A stretch of DNA of 7,556 bases from Prevotellaceae bacterium (GTDB taxonomy: Bacteria; Bacteroidota; Bacteroidia; Bacteroidales; UBA932), in the NCBI GenBank assembly GCA_031259805.1, contig JAIRKX010000152.1:1-7556 (forward strand). The letters run 5' to 3'. The notes beneath the pieces are model-generated. The model did not search any database, was not told the origin of the DNA, and saw nothing but the letters and a program-made list of their open reading frames with translations. This document shows positions 6,687 through 7,556 of this stretch, in pieces. How positions within the stretch are numbered: the stretch's first letter is position 1; each line of letters opens with the position of its first letter. A program made the translations under genes and the position numbers.

Positions 6687-7376
6687 CTATGGGATGATGA
6701 CGCTTGTGATTTCGCTCCATGGGCCTTTGTCGCCGACCTGATTTTCCCAGCGCAGGGCGAAATAGAGGCGCCGTCCGCGGTCTTCGCCTTCGAATGAAAG
6801 GCGGAAGGGGGTCTTGGTGTCGATGGCCGAATGGATCAGTTCGCTCCAGTTAACCGGCGGCGTGTCGAGGATAGCCCATACGATTTCGACGCCGTGGACG
6901 CCGTGCGGTTTGCCCCGGCGTAGCGTCAGGGGGTCGTAAAATTGTACTTCGATGACGCCCGGCGACGGGGTAAGCGTTTTTGTATCGGGCACTGTCAACG
7001 GTACCGGAATCGGCATATGTCCGCTGCCTGAGGAGCGTTCGGGCAAGGCCATCCGCACCAGGTCGTTGTTAGTAACTAACGGGTTGCCCTTCAACGAAGC
7101 GTACAGGTTCCGATATTCCGGCTTAAACGCGTCTTCCTTTTCCTTGAGCGTTACGGTCATCGCGCGTGTACGTGTCGATACATCGCGCCATATATTAAAC
7201 GCCGTATTGAAGTCGGTGTGCTTCGGCAGGAAGACGCCGTCGAGCCAGATGCCCAATGGCGTATCGTCGCTAAAGCCCATGCGGTTGCGGTTGTCTACTA
7301 CGGTGATGTATTCTACCGTTTGGTTGGCCTGATCATATAAGGCCTCGTGGTTGTGTTTCATCCAATCTGATGCCAT
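6687..7376 (-). CDS. Uncharacterised 229-residue protein with Fn3/Ig-like C-terminal half
   Basis: I cannot assign a function. The protein has no signal peptide and no membrane segment. Residues 1-110 look helical (MASDWMKHNHEALYDQANQT, then DFNTAFNIWRDVSTRTRAM, then KPEYRNLYASLKGNP). A Pro/Thr/Ser-rich linker covers about 112-138. The C-terminal part (140-229) looks like a beta-sandwich: GVIEVQFYD, GVHGVEIVWAI, FRLSFEGEDRGRRLYFALRW, then ENQVGDKGPWSEITSVIIP. From memory, proteins starting with a DW motif and ending in a W/V-EN-x-KGPW-S-x-IIP pattern recur as a hypothetical family in Bacteroidota and spirochaetes, but I could not check this. The ATG at 7376 is preceded by A/T-rich sequence without a Shine-Dalgarno site, as is usual in this phylum. 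The gene lies 38 nt after the repeat-encoded ORF and 24 nt before the secreted hydrolase-like gene on the same strand, so a shared transcript is possible. Confidence 0.75.
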   Translation of the reverse strand: MASDWMKHNHEALYDQANQTVEYITVVDNRNRMGFSDDTPLGIWLDGVFLPKHTDFNTAFNIWRDVSTRTRAMTVTLKEKEDAFKPEYRNLYASLKGNPLVTNNDLVRMALPERSSGSGHMPIPVPLTVPDTKTLTPSPGVIEVQFYDPLTLRRGKPHGVHGVEIVWAILDTPPVNWSELIHSAIDTKTPFRLSFEGEDRGRRLYFALRWENQVGDKGPWSEITSVIIP

Positions 7377-7414
7377 AATTTTTTAATTTTAATGTTTAAC
7401 GTCTTTTTTTCAGT

Positions 7415-7556
7415 TTATTTGTTGTTGTTTTTAATTTCATTTGTTGCGCTCTTCAATTCAGTTGGAGAGTTCTTCAACTCAATTATTGCTCTCTTCAATT
7501 CAGTTGGAGAGTTCTTCAACTGAATTATTGCTCTCTTCAATTCAGTTGGAGAGTTC
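7415..7556 (-). CDS. C-terminal end of a 14-residue-repeat protein (partial, runs off the right edge)
   Basis: On the minus strand a frame is open from the window edge to a TAA at 7417-7415 and encodes 46 residues. It consists of near-perfect 14-residue units, NSPTELKRAIIQLK, NSPTELKRAIIELK, then a decayed NSPTELKSATNEIK, and finally NNNK. Each unit splits into two heptads, NSPTELK and RAII(Q/E)LK, both ending in (E/Q)LK. The S-P-T-E pattern resembles a helix N-cap, and the alternating Leu/Ile and charged residues suggest amphipathic helices, perhaps a coiled coil or short solenoid. The start is outside the window. The gradual decay of the last unit before the stop, and substitutions that keep the frame open, fit a coding repeat. 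However, the 42-bp unit also leaves two plus-strand frames largely open, so an untranslated minisatellite is a real alternative. The function is unknown. Confidence 0.5.
   Translation of the reverse strand, partial: NSPTELKRAIIQLKNSPTELKRAIIELKNSPTELKSATNEIKNNNK
7441..7556. repeat. 42-bp direct tandem repeat, about 2.8 copies, continuing past the window edge
   Basis: The sequence repeats with a 42-nt period from about 7441 to the last base. Copies begin with TTCAATTCAGTTGGAGAG at 7453, 7495 and 7537. Adjacent copies differ at 7480 (C) against 7522 (G) and at 7448 (G) against 7490 (T). Each unit divides into two related 21-nt halves sharing a cTTCAAyT core. Each unit also holds an inverted repeat, AATTCAGTTG and CAACTGAATT, separated by 10 nt; it is perfect at 7497-7526 and has one mismatch at 7455-7484. 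There are no unique spacers. Confidence 0.9.

Noticed and set aside
5379..6797. Long plus-strand ORF (472 codons), together with a 284-codon one at 4515-5369
   Set aside because: Both are antisense to the signal-peptide hydrolase-like gene and arise from its GC-biased third positions. The Val/Gly/Phe-rich translation shows no family signature.
7441..7556. CRISPR array
   Set aside because: The units are contiguous 42-bp direct repeats with no unique spacers, and no cas gene is present.
7415..7556. Diversity-generating retroelement or phase-variable target region
   Set aside because: There is no reverse transcriptase, template repeat or invertase gene in the window, and the variation between copies is not adenine-specific.

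Overview
The window looks like a chromosomal segment of a Bacteroidota bacterium, most likely order Bacteroidales. The evidence is the RbfA protein, which begins METTRQQ and ends in a DDSLDYIENIDRLL-type tail; the rbfA-to-FtsX/LolE-type permease pair; start codons preceded by A/T-rich sequence rather than Shine-Dalgarno sites; and TTTA-N19-TAnnTTTG promoter elements of the Bacteroidota sigma type. No phage, transposase, tRNA, rRNA or CRISPR feature was seen.

Layout. Positions 1-666 (+) hold the 3' end of a biotin-dependent carboxyltransferase subunit, followed 11 nt later by its biotin carboxyl carrier protein. The carrier's last 21 residues are encoded by a degenerate heptanucleotide tandem repeat. 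Positions 756-1619 (+) encode a UbiA-family membrane prenyltransferase. It is convergent with a two-gene minus-strand unit, rbfA (3256 to 2906) followed by a LolC/E-type permease (2909 to 1650), whose start overlaps the rbfA stop in an ATGA. From the rbfA/trpS intergenic region two face-to-face overlapping promoters appear to drive rbfA leftward and trpS (3393-4382) rightward. A perfect 15-bp inverted repeat lies in the convergent gap after trpS.

From 4470 to the right edge everything is on the minus strand and looks accessory. In transcription order there is (i) the 3' end of an ORF made of 14-residue repeats, encoded by 42-bp tandem repeats and running off the right edge; (ii) a 229-residue protein of unknown function; and (iii) a secreted 730-residue protein that looks like a GH42-like TIM-barrel glycoside hydrolase with a glutamine-amidotransferase-like second domain. 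The 38-nt and 24-nt gaps allow one transcript, but co-function is only an inference.

The left two thirds is ordinary housekeeping: short-chain acyl-CoA/propionate carboxylation, quinone-type prenylation, 30S maturation, envelope transport and Trp-tRNA charging. The parts most worth a second look are the repeat-encoded ORF at the right edge, the repeat-derived basic tail on the biotin carrier, and the two unassigned proteins between 4470 and 7376.
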